From NCBI GenBank assembly GCA_945836785.1, contig CAMAMD010000008.1, positions 1-15,997 of the forward strand: a DNA stretch of 15,997 bases, read 5' to 3'. The notes below the pieces were generated by a model that saw nothing but the letters and a program-made list of their open reading frames with translations, had not been told where the DNA came from and did no database searches. Positions 1 through 7,720 of this stretch are shown in pieces; position 1 is the first letter of the stretch; every line of letters begins with the position of its first letter. The position numbers and the translations under genes were made by a program. Origin of the DNA: an uncultured Clostridium sp. Its GTDB lineage: Bacteria > Bacillota_A > Clostridia > Lachnospirales > Lachnospiraceae.

Positions 1-148
1 CCTCCTCACTGTCCACATCATCAGTTACTAATATATAATTTACGCCGCCAAGCATGGTCTGCTCCAGCACATAAAATTCTTCGTTGCCATCCTCTGACTC
101 AAACACGATCTTATCCTGTTTTGCATGATTATTGTTCTGTTCTTCCAC
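1..148 (-). CDS. DUF1292 family protein, 5' part, cut by window edge
   Basis: The first 49 codons are visible. After a hydrophilic N-terminus rich in Asn, Gln and Lys comes IVFESEDGNEEFYVLEQTML, followed by GGVNYILVTDD. This pattern (acidic patch, then F-x-V-L-E-Q-T, then G-x-x-Y-I-L-V-T-D) is that of the small DUF1292 (YrzB-like) proteins, whose biochemical role is unknown. In Firmicutes the family commonly follows ireB and ruvX, as it does here, which supports the call. The start is uncertain. The only plausible in-frame start after the upstream stop is a GTG at 148-146, with only a weak purine-rich site (GGGAAAAGAG) before it. A much better Shine-Dalgarno site, AAGGAG at 214-209, lies about 60 bases further upstream and seems to serve another small frame. 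The C-terminal part lies outside the window. Confidence 0.75.
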   Translation of the reverse strand, partial: MEEQNNNHAKQDKIVFESEDGNEEFYVLEQTMLGGVNYILVTDDVDSEE

Positions 149-194
149 AGCTCTTTTCCCGACAGTACAACGCCATCCCTATAACTGCATGCAC
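129..194 (-). other. Possible short upstream ORF overlapping the DUF1292 start
   Basis: A 21-codon frame starts with GTG at 194-192 and ends with TAA at 131-129. Its start lies 14 bases after a strong Shine-Dalgarno site (AAGGAG, 214-209), and it runs over the presumed GTG start of the DUF1292 gene in another frame. The peptide (MHAVIGMALYCREKS... then GRTEQ) resembles nothing I recognise. It may be a translated leader that couples ruvX and DUF1292 translation, or it may have no function. The spacing is longer than optimal, so translation is doubtful. Confidence 0.2.
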
Positions 195-218
195 GTTTTC
201 TATCGATTCTCCTTCTTT

Positions 219-647
219 TTATTCTTTATTTTTCTCCCTATCCAGATAATTCTGCAATATAATTGCAGCTGCCATCTTGTCAATATAGCTTTTCCTGGCA
301 CTTACGGCTACTCCTGTTTCCTCCAGAATTCTATCCGCCTCTACCGTAGTAAGCCTCTCATCTACAAGGATAACCGGAAGACCTGTCCGACGTTCCAGAT
401 CCTCCATAAACTGCTTTGTTGCCTCAGCACGTTCTCCCTCTGTATTATTCATGTTCTTCGGGTATCCCAGCACGACTGCCCCAACATCCTGTTCATCAAT
501 AATACGTTCAATCTGCGCATAAGTCTGCCGCAGCTTACCGGCATGTTTTCTCTCAATCGTAACCAAAGGCTGAGCAATAATCCCAGCCTCGTCACTCAAA
601 GCAACCCCAACCGTCTTTGTCCCAAAATCTAATCCAATTACTCTCAA
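219..647 (-). CDS. ruvX: RuvX/YqgF family Holliday junction resolvase, pre-16S rRNA nuclease
   Basis: A 142-residue protein of usual family length with an RNase H-like fold. The N-terminal motif GLDFGTKTVGVALSD carries the first catalytic aspartate (D7). VVLGYPKNMNN near residue 58 and ILVDERLTT with E97 form the middle of the active site, and YIDKMAAAIILQNYL with D123 gives the last acidic residue. The E. coli homologue is needed for 5' maturation of 16S rRNA, and a Holliday junction resolvase role has also been proposed; the protein is cytoplasmic. The start is a TTG at 647-645 with AGGAG six bases upstream, since no in-frame ATG precedes the essential first motif. It lies 34 bases after ireB and before a DUF1292 gene, the classic Firmicutes trio, and is probably expressed from the promoter upstream of ireB. 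Confidence 0.95.
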   Translation of the reverse strand: MRVIGLDFGTKTVGVALSDEAGIIAQPLVTIERKHAGKLRQTYAQIERIIDEQDVGAVVLGYPKNMNNTEGERAEATKQFMEDLERRTGLPVILVDERLTTVEADRILEETGVAVSARKSYIDKMAAAIILQNYLDREKNKE

Positions 648-681
648 TTTTCTCTCCTGCGTCTACAAAATCGCAAATCTG

Positions 682-939
682 TTATTTCAGTCTGGTCTCG
701 ATATAGTTTTCAAGCAATACTTCGATAATCTCATCCCGCTCTGCTTTCATAATGAGACTTCTGGCATTTTTATAACTTGTAATATAGGTCGGATCTCCAC
801 TCATGACATATCCTACAATCTGACTGACAGGATTATAGCCTTTCTCAGAGAGTGCCTCGTATACCTGCGCCAGTATATCCGGCACTTCAATCATGGTTTC
901 TCTGATAATGCCTATATCCTGCGTATTTTGATTATTCAT
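682..939 (-). CDS. ireB: IreB family regulatory phosphoprotein (UPF0297/YrzL)
   Basis: An 85-residue protein that matches the UPF0297 family over its whole length. It shows EVPDILAQVYEALSEKGYNP at residues 18-37, then QIVGYVMSGDPTYITSY and an ARSLIMKAERDEI helix. In Enterococcus faecalis, IreB is a small dimeric substrate of the Ser/Thr kinase IreK and a negative regulator of cephalosporin resistance, phosphorylated on N-terminal threonines. The N-terminus here also has a threonine (T6), so similar control is possible but not shown. The ATG at 939-937 follows AAAGGA at 954-949 with 9 bases between. It is the first gene of a new unit after polC, with its own likely promoter, and is followed by ruvX and DUF1292. 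Confidence 0.93.
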   Translation of the reverse strand: MNNQNTQDIGIIRETMIEVPDILAQVYEALSEKGYNPVSQIVGYVMSGDPTYITSYKNARSLIMKAERDEIIEVLLENYIETRLK

Positions 940-969
940 TCTCTCACGTCCTTTAAAACATATAGTAAC

Positions 970-998
970 ATTCTAATATATTTACAGCAAAATAGCAA
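970..998 (-). promoter_or_regulatory. Probable sigma-A promoter upstream of ireB-ruvX
   Basis: In the 64-base gap between the polC stop and the ireB start, the minus strand reads TTGCTA (998-993), 17 bases, then TAGAAT (975-970). These match the -35 consensus at 4 of 6 and the -10 consensus at 5 of 6, with ideal spacing. Transcription would start near 963, giving a leader of roughly 24 bases before the ireB ATG, with the ribosome binding site AAAGGA inside it. A second, weaker pair (TTGCTG-17-TACTAT) overlaps it. Start-site mapping is not available, so this is a sequence-based call. Confidence 0.55.
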
Positions 999-1003
999 CT
1001 GCT

Positions 1004-4000
1004 TTATTGCAGCATACTGAAGAAATCATACTGATTCGTCTCCGGAATATCTCCTAAAATGCCCAATTCATCCATATCATCCAATATCGTTTTGGAGATT
1101 TTTCCCCTGTTACGAATGTCTTCCTTGGATGTAAACGGACCTTTGGTTGCTGCATCCTGAAGCTGTTGGGCCGCCTTGGCACCCATGCCCGGCAAGGAGC
1201 CAAAACTCGGCATAATCTTACCGTCAATAATCTGAAATCTGTCTGCTTTCGCCTGATACAGGTCAATCGGTAAAAATTCAATTCCACGTGCATACATTTC
1301 CTGCACGATCTTCATATCCCGCAATGTATCCTTGATCGTGGCAGTCTGCTTATCCTTATCTGTCTTCTGAAGCTCGGCCATATTAGCCTCAAGTGCCTCC
1401 TTACCCTGACACATCAGCTTGTAATCAAATGCCGAGGCTCTGATACTGAAAAATGCGGTATAATATGCCAACGGATAATTCACCTTAAAGTAGGCAATAC
1501 GCCATGCCATCATAACATAAGCCACCGCGTGTGCTTTCGGGAACATGTATTTAATCTTCTCGCAGGACCAGATATACCATTCCGGCACACCATGTGCAAG
1601 CATCTCTTCTTTCCATTCCGGCCACTTATCGCATTTACCCTTGGCAACCGTTCCTTTTCTGACCGCCTCCATGATTTTAAATGCAGTGCCTGATTCCAGT
1701 CCCATATAAATCAGATATGTCATGATATCATCTCTGGTACAAATTGCAGAAGAAAGCTCACAAGTTCCCTCCGCAATCAGCGTCTGGGCATTTCCCAGCC
1801 ATACATCCGTACCATGTGACAATCCTGCAATACGAACCAGATCAGAAAACGCCTTCGGATGTGTATCAATTAACATCTGCATGGCAAATTCGGTTCCAAA
1901 CTCAGGAATACCCAATGTTCCGAGCTTTGTACCACCAATATCCTCCGGTTTTATCCCCAATGCATCCGTATTATGGAAAAGCGACATAACTTTCGGGTCA
2001 TCCAAAGGAATCGTCTTGGCATCCACTCCCGTCAGATCCTCCAGTCGTCTTATCATGGTCGGATCGTCGTGTCCCAGTATATCCAGCTTAAGCAGATTGT
2101 GATCTATGGAGTGATACTCAAAATGCGTGGTTATAATATCCGTGCTCATATCGTTGGCAGGCTTCTGTATCGGTGTGAACGAGTAAATCTCCTCGTGTTT
2201 CGGCAACACAATCATGCCGCCCGGATGCTGTCCCGTTGTACGTTTGACGCCTGTGCACCCGACAGCCAGACGTTCCATCTCGCAGCGGCGTTTTTCCACG
2301 CCCTTGTCCTTAAAATAGTTATATACGTATCCATATGCTGTTTTCTCTGCCATTGTACCGATGGTTCCGGCTCTGAAAGCCTTACCCTTTCCAAAAAGCT
2401 CCTCGGTATATGCATGTGCTTTCGGCTGATATTCCCCGGAGAAATTAAGGTCTATATCCGGCTCCTTGTCACCGTTAAACCCAAGAAACGTTTCAAATGG
2501 AATATCGTGGCCTTCTTTCTTCATATTGGTACCACACTTCGGGCATGCCATATCCGGCATGTCACATCCCGACTGTCCTGCGTATTTTTTCACATATTCC
2601 GAATCAAAATCCGTATAGTAACATTTCGGACAGATATAATGTGCAGGCAAAGGATTTACCTCTGTAATTCCTGCCATTGTTGCCACAAAGGAAGATCCGA
2701 CGGAGCCTCTGGAACCAACCAGATAACCATCATCATTTGAACGCCATACCAGTTTCTGTGCGATGATGTACATAACCGCAAATCCGTTTGATATAATGGA
2801 ATGCAGTTCTTTCTCCAGTCTTTTCACCACAATATCAGGCAAGTTCGGTCCATATATCTCATGTGCCTTGTCATAACATATACTCGTCAATGTTTCGTCG
2901 GAATTTTCTATGATAGGCGGCTGCTTATCCGGTCGGACAGGCGATATCTTTTCTATCATATCCGCAATTTTATTTGTATTTGTTATGACAACTTCCTTTG
3001 CCACATCACTGCCAAGGTACTGAAATTCGGCAAGCATTTCTTCTGTCGTCCTGAAATATAGCGGTGGCTGATTATCTGCATCTGCAAAACCTTTTCCCGC
3101 CATAATAATTCTCCTGTATATCTCATCCTCCGGATCAAGAAAGTGAACGTCACAGGTCGCAACAACCGGCTTGCCAAACTGTCTTCCCAGTTCTACAATA
3201 CGCCTGTTCACATCCTCCAGATCTTCCACTGTATTTACAGGCGCTTTCTCGTCATGTAACAGGAACATGTTATTACCGGTAGGCTGAATCTCAAAATAAT
3301 CATAAAAATTTGCCAATCTGGTAATTTCGTCCTCACTCTCATTATAAAGCACGGCACGGTATAACTCTCCTGCCTCGCAAGCCGAACCAATAATCAAGCC
3401 CTCCCTGTATTTGTTAATCAGACTTTTCGGCATTCTTGGTCTACGATTAAAATAATTTATGTGAGATTCGGAAATCAGCCTGTACAAATTGACACGCCCT
3501 ATCTCGTTTTTGACCAGAATAATACCATGATAGGTTTTCGCTTTTTTGATGGCATCCGGTGAAGCCGAGCCCATCACATTCAGGTCTTTTATCGTACAAA
3601 CATTTTTTTCACGCACCATTCCGAGCATTTTAAGAAATATCTCGGCTGTTGCTGCTGCGTCATCACAGGCTCTATGATGATTTTCCAAAGACACATTGAA
3701 CTGCTTGCATAGCCTGTCCAGCGTATATTTTCCCAACTCAGGTATCAAAATATGAGCCAGTGTCATGGTATCCATTATCGTATAATCAAATGGCAGCCCT
3801 TGTCTATGTGCAAATTCCTTGATAAAGCCTGTATCAAAACTGGCGTTATGTGCCACAAGTATTGCATCTCCCACATAATCAAGGAATTCCGGCAATATCG
3901 TCTCAATCGTCGGTGCATCCATGACCATGCTGTCATTGATAGATGTCAGCTTTGTGATGGAATAGGGTATCGGCACCTCAGGATTGACAAATCTGGAGTA

Positions 4001-5506
4001 TGTATCCTGTATCTTTCCATCTCTGATTCTGACAGCACCTATCTCGATTATCTTGTTGTATCTAGGGCTTAAACCTGTGGTTTCTATATCAAAGACCACA
4101 TATTCCGAATCAATATTCTGCCCTTTATCATTCATTACAAGGTCTTTCAGATCATCCACAAAATATCCTTCGACCCCATACAAAATTTTAAAATCTTCGT
4201 CCGGTTTTATCTCATGATTGGCAATCGGGAATGCCTGAACGCAGCCATGATCCGTAATGGCAAGTGCCTTGTGTCCCCATTCCTTTGCCCGTTTTATTAC
4301 CTTTTTTATATCTACAACACTATCCATCTCACTCATGACAGTGTGCAGATGCAACTCAACACGTTTTTCAATGGAAGTATCCATTCGTTTCTCACGGAAA
4401 TCATTTGCCGCCTTAATTCCCGTGATAGATGATACTGATATCTCACGGGCATAAGTATCATACATAGGCACTCCCTTTATGATATAAAAGCTGCCTACGC
4501 TAAGTTCCTCGAGAATCGGCTCCCTGTCCTCCGGCGCCACAAATATTTTGAACCCGATTGTATCGGTAAAATCCGTAATCGTTCCGCTAACAATAAACTT
4601 TCCACTGCGAAGCTCTCTATCCTCCAGCGTAATTACCTGACCATGGATACAAACCGGACCGATACCATCATACAATTCGCTGATTGCGACAATATCTCCT
4701 TCGCAGTTTCGTCCATAGAATACATCCGGATCCTGTGGATTTCCCTTTGCACGTGACACAGGTCTTCCCGCAGCTTCCTTTGGCGGGCGTCCTGCGGATT
4801 TTTCCGGCTGTTTCACGGGTTCTTTCGGTGTTTGTTCTGTCACAGTCTCACGCTTATCGTTTTCTTTCCGGATATCAGTTTTTTCCTCAACCGCGTGCTC
4901 CGCATTTCTTGCGTGCTGGCTTGCCTCCTCATTTTTCATCTCAATTGCCATAAGTTCCTGCTTTAAGCGAAGCTCATTTGCCGCCCGCAGACTGGATTTC
5001 TGTTCTTCGGTAAAATCAAATCCAACTGATACATCCATTCCAAACCGATCACGATATGTAGATACCAGATATTCCTTAATCCGTTCCGCATGGCTCCTTG
5101 CCAGACTGCTGTCTTCCAGTGCAAGTGTTACAATATTGTCATGGAAAAACCATTCCCCACGTTTTAATATGCGGTAATCCACATAACTGATATGCTTAAT
5201 TTCCTCCAAAAAGCTGTCGCGATATATATTTGATAACTGTGTCAGATTATATTGCTTTGATAAGATATAATGCTCCTCTATCTCACAAACTTCACCTGTG
5301 TTCCCGAAGATAAACGCTGTCAGTGCCTCTTCCGCTTTGTAGATTAACTCTTTTGCAATCAGATTTTTGCTTGAAATTGAAATAATCATCTTCTTTTTTG
5401 CCTTGAACATGGTTATTTTCAAAATCTCAGTCTGTCCTAACAATTCATCCAGTTTTTTATCCAATTTTAATCCCGGGAAAACATCTTTAAATAGCTTTGC
5501 TCCCAT
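1004..5506 (-). CDS. polC: DNA polymerase III subunit alpha, Gram-positive PolC type
   Basis: The main replicative polymerase of Firmicutes, 1500 residues. In order: an N-terminal domain (1 to about 185); a charged Lys/Glu/Pro linker (about 190-258); an OB fold (about 285-365); the first half of the PHP domain with HLHT (386-389) and ITDHG; an inserted DnaQ-type proofreading exonuclease (about 468-625) with D473, E475, D558, H610 and D615; the rest of PHP (DVHFLDPED near 786); the palm with GSRGSVGSSF near 931; a zinc finger (C959, C962, C988, C991); and the catalytic pair D1017/D1019 in PDIDLNFSGE. A helix-hairpin-helix (SLPGMGAKAAQQL) lies near 1437. QYDFF at 1492-1496 fits the sliding-clamp binding motif. 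The linker makes it somewhat longer than many PolC proteins. The ATG lies 29 bases after ispG, making this the last gene of the operon. Confidence 0.98.
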   Translation of the reverse strand: MGAKLFKDVFPGLKLDKKLDELLGQTEILKITMFKAKKKMIISISSKNLIAKELIYKAEEALTAFIFGNTGEVCEIEEHYILSKQYNLTQLSNIYRDSFLEEIKHISYVDYRILKRGEWFFHDNIVTLALEDSSLARSHAERIKEYLVSTYRDRFGMDVSVGFDFTEEQKSSLRAANELRLKQELMAIEMKNEEASQHARNAEHAVEEKTDIRKENDKRETVTEQTPKEPVKQPEKSAGRPPKEAAGRPVSRAKGNPQDPDVFYGRNCEGDIVAISELYDGIGPVCIHGQVITLEDRELRSGKFIVSGTITDFTDTIGFKIFVAPEDREPILEELSVGSFYIIKGVPMYDTYAREISVSSITGIKAANDFREKRMDTSIEKRVELHLHTVMSEMDSVVDIKKVIKRAKEWGHKALAITDHGCVQAFPIANHEIKPDEDFKILYGVEGYFVDDLKDLVMNDKGQNIDSEYVVFDIETTGLSPRYNKIIEIGAVRIRDGKIQDTYSRFVNPEVPIPYSITKLTSINDSMVMDAPTIETILPEFLDYVGDAILVAHNASFDTGFIKEFAHRQGLPFDYTIMDTMTLAHILIPELGKYTLDRLCKQFNVSLENHHRACDDAAATAEIFLKMLGMVREKNVCTIKDLNVMGSASPDAIKKAKTYHGIILVKNEIGRVNLYRLISESHINYFNRRPRMPKSLINKYREGLIIGSACEAGELYRAVLYNESEDEITRLANFYDYFEIQPTGNNMFLLHDEKAPVNTVEDLEDVNRRIVELGRQFGKPVVATCDVHFLDPEDEIYRRIIMAGKGFADADNQPPLYFRTTEEMLAEFQYLGSDVAKEVVITNTNKIADMIEKISPVRPDKQPPIIENSDETLTSICYDKAHEIYGPNLPDIVVKRLEKELHSIISNGFAVMYIIAQKLVWRSNDDGYLVGSRGSVGSSFVATMAGITEVNPLPAHYICPKCYYTDFDSEYVKKYAGQSGCDMPDMACPKCGTNMKKEGHDIPFETFLGFNGDKEPDIDLNFSGEYQPKAHAYTEELFGKGKAFRAGTIGTMAEKTAYGYVYNYFKDKGVEKRRCEMERLAVGCTGVKRTTGQHPGGMIVLPKHEEIYSFTPIQKPANDMSTDIITTHFEYHSIDHNLLKLDILGHDDPTMIRRLEDLTGVDAKTIPLDDPKVMSLFHNTDALGIKPEDIGGTKLGTLGIPEFGTEFAMQMLIDTHPKAFSDLVRIAGLSHGTDVWLGNAQTLIAEGTCELSSAICTRDDIMTYLIYMGLESGTAFKIMEAVRKGTVAKGKCDKWPEWKEEMLAHGVPEWYIWSCEKIKYMFPKAHAVAYVMMAWRIAYFKVNYPLAYYTAFFSIRASAFDYKLMCQGKEALEANMAELQKTDKDKQTATIKDTLRDMKIVQEMYARGIEFLPIDLYQAKADRFQIIDGKIMPSFGSLPGMGAKAAQQLQDAATKGPFTSKEDIRNRGKISKTILDDMDELGILGDIPETNQYDFFSMLQ

Positions 5507-5535
5507 TTATTATCTCGCCTTCCGTATCTCGTTTT

Positions 5536-6621
5536 CTAAACACCATGCAATTCATCAGTCCAATGTTCAAGCTCGTACTGAAGTGCCCCCAGCAGTTCCT
5601 CCTGTGGCATCTTCCGTATAATCTGGCCTCGTTTAAACAAAAGTCCCTCTCCGTCTCCGCCTGCTATTCCAAGATCTGCCTCTCTCGCTTCTCCAGGTCC
5701 ATTGACAGCACACCCCATGACTGCAACCTTTATATGCAGATGATCGTATTCCTGAATCATCTTCTCCACCTGATTTGCTAGTCCAATCAAATCAATTTTG
5801 GTACGTCCACAGGTCGGGCAGGAAACCAGCTCAATTCCATCCTCACGCAAATTCAGTGTCCGCAGAATCATTTTCGCAGATATAATTTCATTCACAGGAT
5901 CACTGGTAAGCGAAACCCGTATCGTATCTCCGATTCCCTGTCCTAAAATCATACCAAGACCTATCGCAGATTTAATATTACCTCTATAAAGCGTCCCTGC
6001 TTCCGTGATACCGACATGGAGCGGATAGTGTGTCTGCCCGGCAATCAACGCATGTGCCTGCACGCACATCATCACATCCGACGATTTAATGCTTATGACA
6101 ATATTGTCATAGCCGCACGCTTCTATCATAGCAACCTTATCCAGTGCACTTTCCACGATTCCCTCAGCTGTAACACCATGATATTTTTCCACAAGTCCTT
6201 TCTCCAGTGAGCCTGAATTTACACCCACACGAATCGGTATCTGTCTTGCTTTTGCCACAGCAACAACTTTTTTCAGATTTTCCTCTCCACCAATATTACC
6301 CGGATTTATCCTGATTTTATCGGCCCCATGCTCCATGGCCATAATGGCAAGTCTGTAATCAAAATGTATATCCGCAACAATCGGTATATGAATCCGTTTC
6401 TTTATATCTGCAAACGCACAGGCTGCCGCTTCCGTATTTGCAGTTGCACGGATAATCTGACATCCCGCATTCTCAAGTTCAAGTATCTGTCTTACGGTGG
6501 CATCTACATCTGCCGTTTCCGTATTTGTCATGGACTGAATCGCAATCGGATTTCCGCCTCCGATTTTGACTCCGCCAATATCCACGATTCTCGTTGTATC
6601 TCTATGTTTTATATCCGTCAA
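5536..6621 (-). CDS. ispG: 4-hydroxy-3-methylbut-2-en-1-yl diphosphate synthase (MEP pathway)
   Basis: Catalyses the reductive ring opening of methylerythritol cyclodiphosphate to HMBPP, the penultimate MEP pathway step, using a [4Fe-4S] cluster. The N-terminal TIM barrel shows IGGGNPIAIQSMTNT, VADIHFDYRLAI, KIRINPGNIG and GVNSGSLE. The C-terminal domain has SCPTCGR and MGCAVNGPGEA, supplying cluster ligands C268, C271, C304 and E311, which match the family positions. I chose a TTG start at 6621-6619 because GGAGG (6634-6630) lies 8 bases upstream. The earlier in-frame ATGs at 6642 and 6636 have no ribosome binding site. The product is then 361 residues. One oddity: the segment normally resembling R-V-A-V-P reads RATAN here, although the barrel otherwise looks intact. 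The gene follows rseP closely, within the operon. Confidence 0.96.
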   Translation of the reverse strand: MTDIKHRDTTRIVDIGGVKIGGGNPIAIQSMTNTETADVDATVRQILELENAGCQIIRATANTEAAACAFADIKKRIHIPIVADIHFDYRLAIMAMEHGADKIRINPGNIGGEENLKKVVAVAKARQIPIRVGVNSGSLEKGLVEKYHGVTAEGIVESALDKVAMIEACGYDNIVISIKSSDVMMCVQAHALIAGQTHYPLHVGITEAGTLYRGNIKSAIGLGMILGQGIGDTIRVSLTSDPVNEIISAKMILRTLNLREDGIELVSCPTCGRTKIDLIGLANQVEKMIQEYDHLHIKVAVMGCAVNGPGEAREADLGIAGGDGEGLLFKRGQIIRKMPQEELLGALQYELEHWTDELHGV

Positions 6622-6649
6622 TCCTCTGTCCTCCATATACATTTACATG

Positions 6650-7705
6650 CTATGAGAAAAATACATTTTTAATATCATTGAAAAATACTACCACCATCAG
6701 ACATATCAGGAGTGCAAAGCCTATCAGATTCACAATGGCCTCCTTATCCTGTGGAATCTTCTTTCTTCTGACTGCCTCTATCAGAAGAAACAGAAGCCGT
6801 CCACCATCTAAGGCCGGTATCGGAAGAAGATTCATGATTCCCAAATTGACACTCAACAAAATACACCAATTCAACATATTAAGCAAAACGTTTATAATGG
6901 CATCCTTTGTTGTAGCACTCTCTTCCTTAACTTCCTCTATGATGTCATTCATGACACCGCCCACGCCGACCGGTCCCATTACATCCGTACTCTTCACACC
7001 GCCTGTCACGATCATTTTCAGGCTCAATACCGTAGATTTTACCCAATATCTGCATTCAAGTGCTGCATATTTCAATGTCATTCCAAAACCATCAGGTAAA
7101 ATATATCCACTTTTTACACCTATTTTATAGGAACCATCCTCATACAAAGCCGGTGTCACTGTAGTCGTATACACCTCTCCCGACTCCCGTTCCAACGTCA
7201 GTTCAATCGGCGCACCCGGGTCTTCAAGCGCCATATATAACTGCAGTTCACGGAAATTATATATATTTTTTCCCTCAATCTCCGTAACAGTATCGCCATT
7301 TTCTATACCTGCTTCCTGTGCAGGGCTTCCCTCCACAACCTCATACAGCGTGGCCGGATCACATCCTGTATAATGAATCAGAATAATAGAGAATACAAAA
7401 GCCAGAATAAAATTAAACACCGGTCCCGCCGCAATGACAAGCATACGTGCCCATATCGGCTTATTTCCAAAGGCATTTTCATCCTCGGATTCCTCATCCT
7501 CTCCCATCATCATACAATAACCACCAATCGGAAGCAGTCGGATAGAATATTTTGTTTCTTTCTTCTGTATCGAAAAAAGAGCCGGCCCCATACCGATGGA
7601 AAATTCCGTTACTGAAATCTTATTTAGCTTTGCAACGATAAAATGTCCGAATTCGTGAAAAAACACGATTACGCCGAACACCAGTATAATCAAAATGATA
7701 TTCAT
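6650..7705 (-). CDS. rseP: RseP/RasP-type site-2 intramembrane zinc metalloprotease
   Basis: A 351-residue M50 family membrane protease. The first transmembrane segment carries the zinc motif HEFGH (17-21). IGMGPALFS (37-45) and LLPIGGYCMM follow, and a further membrane segment at about 90-112 precedes a PDZ domain (about 113-190, with SPAQEAGIENGD). The third zinc ligand region is NLLPIPALDGGR with D300, and the C-terminal membrane helix spans about 322-342. The family performs site-2 cleavage of membrane-bound anti-sigma factors, signal peptide remnants and some cell-division proteins (RasP in Bacillus). The start ATG has AAGGAG 11 bases upstream, with that site formed from the dxr stop codon (TAAGGAG), which suggests coupled translation. 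There is one PDZ domain, as in Firmicutes, rather than the two of E. coli. An acidic loop (EDEESEDE, 69-76) lies before the second helix. Confidence 0.97.
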   Translation of the reverse strand: MNIILIILVFGVIVFFHEFGHFIVAKLNKISVTEFSIGMGPALFSIQKKETKYSIRLLPIGGYCMMMGEDEESEDENAFGNKPIWARMLVIAAGPVFNFILAFVFSIILIHYTGCDPATLYEVVEGSPAQEAGIENGDTVTEIEGKNIYNFRELQLYMALEDPGAPIELTLERESGEVYTTTVTPALYEDGSYKIGVKSGYILPDGFGMTLKYAALECRYWVKSTVLSLKMIVTGGVKSTDVMGPVGVGGVMNDIIEEVKEESATTKDAIINVLLNMLNWCILLSVNLGIMNLLPIPALDGGRLLFLLIEAVRRKKIPQDKEAIVNLIGFALLICLMVVVFFNDIKNVFFS

Positions 7706-7720
7706 AGAAATTTAAGCTCC

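Noticed and set aside
132..632. Open frame of 166 codons on the plus strand opposite ruvX
   Set aside because: The minus-strand frame is clearly RuvX with its active-site motifs; the plus frame resembles no protein family.
999..1012. CTGC-AATAAA-GCAG inverted repeat at the end of polC as a terminator
   Set aside because: The stem has only four pairs, includes the stop codon and is not followed directly by a T run.
1973..2740. Open reading frame of 255 codons on the plus strand inside polC
   Set aside because: It is antisense to highly conserved PolC sequence (including the zinc finger region), has no recognisable domain and a Cys/His/Arg-rich random-like composition. It is a shadow frame.
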